Of a stretch of DNA of 45,685 nt, positions 45,630 through 45,685 are shown in pieces. Both the position numbers and the translations under genes were made by a program. Under the pieces are notes generated by a model. That model was not told where the DNA came from. It saw only the letters and a program-made list of their open reading frames with translations, and did not search any database. Every line of letters starts with the position of its first letter. The stretch's first letter is position 1. The stretch covers positions 1 to 45,685 of the forward strand of contig JAIPBB010000006.1 of the NCBI GenBank assembly GCA_021739805.1, in the 5' to 3' direction. Source of the DNA: Saprospiraceae bacterium (GTDB lineage Bacteria > Bacteroidota > Bacteroidia > Bacteroidales > JAIPBB01).

Positions 45630-45685
45630 AAAAAAAAAAAATGTTGTTAAGCAAAAGTATAATAAAAAAGAGATTTGTCCATATT

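Overview
The window looks like a chromosomal segment of an AT-rich member of the Bacteroidota, probably a free-living or environmental lineage. Four kinds of evidence support this. Several proteins carry type IX secretion system (T9SS) C-terminal sorting domains. The primary sigma factor is the short Bacteroidota form. Some promoters match the Bacteroidota pattern TTTG-N19-21-TAnnTTTG. Most genes lack Shine-Dalgarno sequences. Intergenic DNA is unusually rich in short-word tandem repeats and REP-like palindromes. No tRNA, rRNA, CRISPR array, transposase or phage gene was recognised.

Layout. 1-9.2 kb holds mostly minus-strand housekeeping genes: a DUF4143-type ATPase bracketed by two near-identical palindromes, a DUF2279 envelope protein, phosphomannomutase/phosphoglucomutase, an exported alpha/beta-hydrolase-fold protein lacking catalytic residues, MltG, a GNAT acetyltransferase, DapF and a membrane-anchored unknown. 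9.7-13.6 kb holds an HtrA/DegP protease, the primary sigma factor RpoD (with a good Bacteroidota promoter) and YchF. 14.5-37.7 kb is a 23-kb tandem of three very large T9SS cargo proteins (4357, 2278 and 1014 aa). They are built from beta-helix, CARDB, Ig/PKD-like, MAM-like, lamin-tail and discoidin-like modules and end in type A sorting domains. A smaller T9SS cargo (37.9-39.1 kb) faces them. 39.2-42.6 kb encodes a two-subunit transketolase whose halves are separated by a secreted von Willebrand A protein. 42.7-44.7 kb encodes an ECF sigma factor followed by a single-pass, anti-sigma-like protein whose C-terminal half is Ig-like plus a T9SS type B (CHU_C) sorting domain. A lipoprotein of unknown function closes the window.

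How the genes may work together. The theme is the cell envelope: surface proteins exported by the T9SS, periplasmic quality control (HtrA), and peptidoglycan and precursor metabolism (MltG, DapF, phosphomannomutase). The ECF/anti-sigma pair may couple transcription to T9SS state. That link is inference; the domain architecture is directly visible.

Most striking observations: (1) the anti-sigma-like protein fused to a T9SS type B sorting domain; (2) at least four cases in which a whole globular domain is nested inside an Ig-like domain of the large T9SS proteins; (3) a DUF4143 ATPase gene framed by two 33-bp palindromes; (4) a three-copy, about 70-bp REP-like element always embedded in arrays of a 7-bp word.
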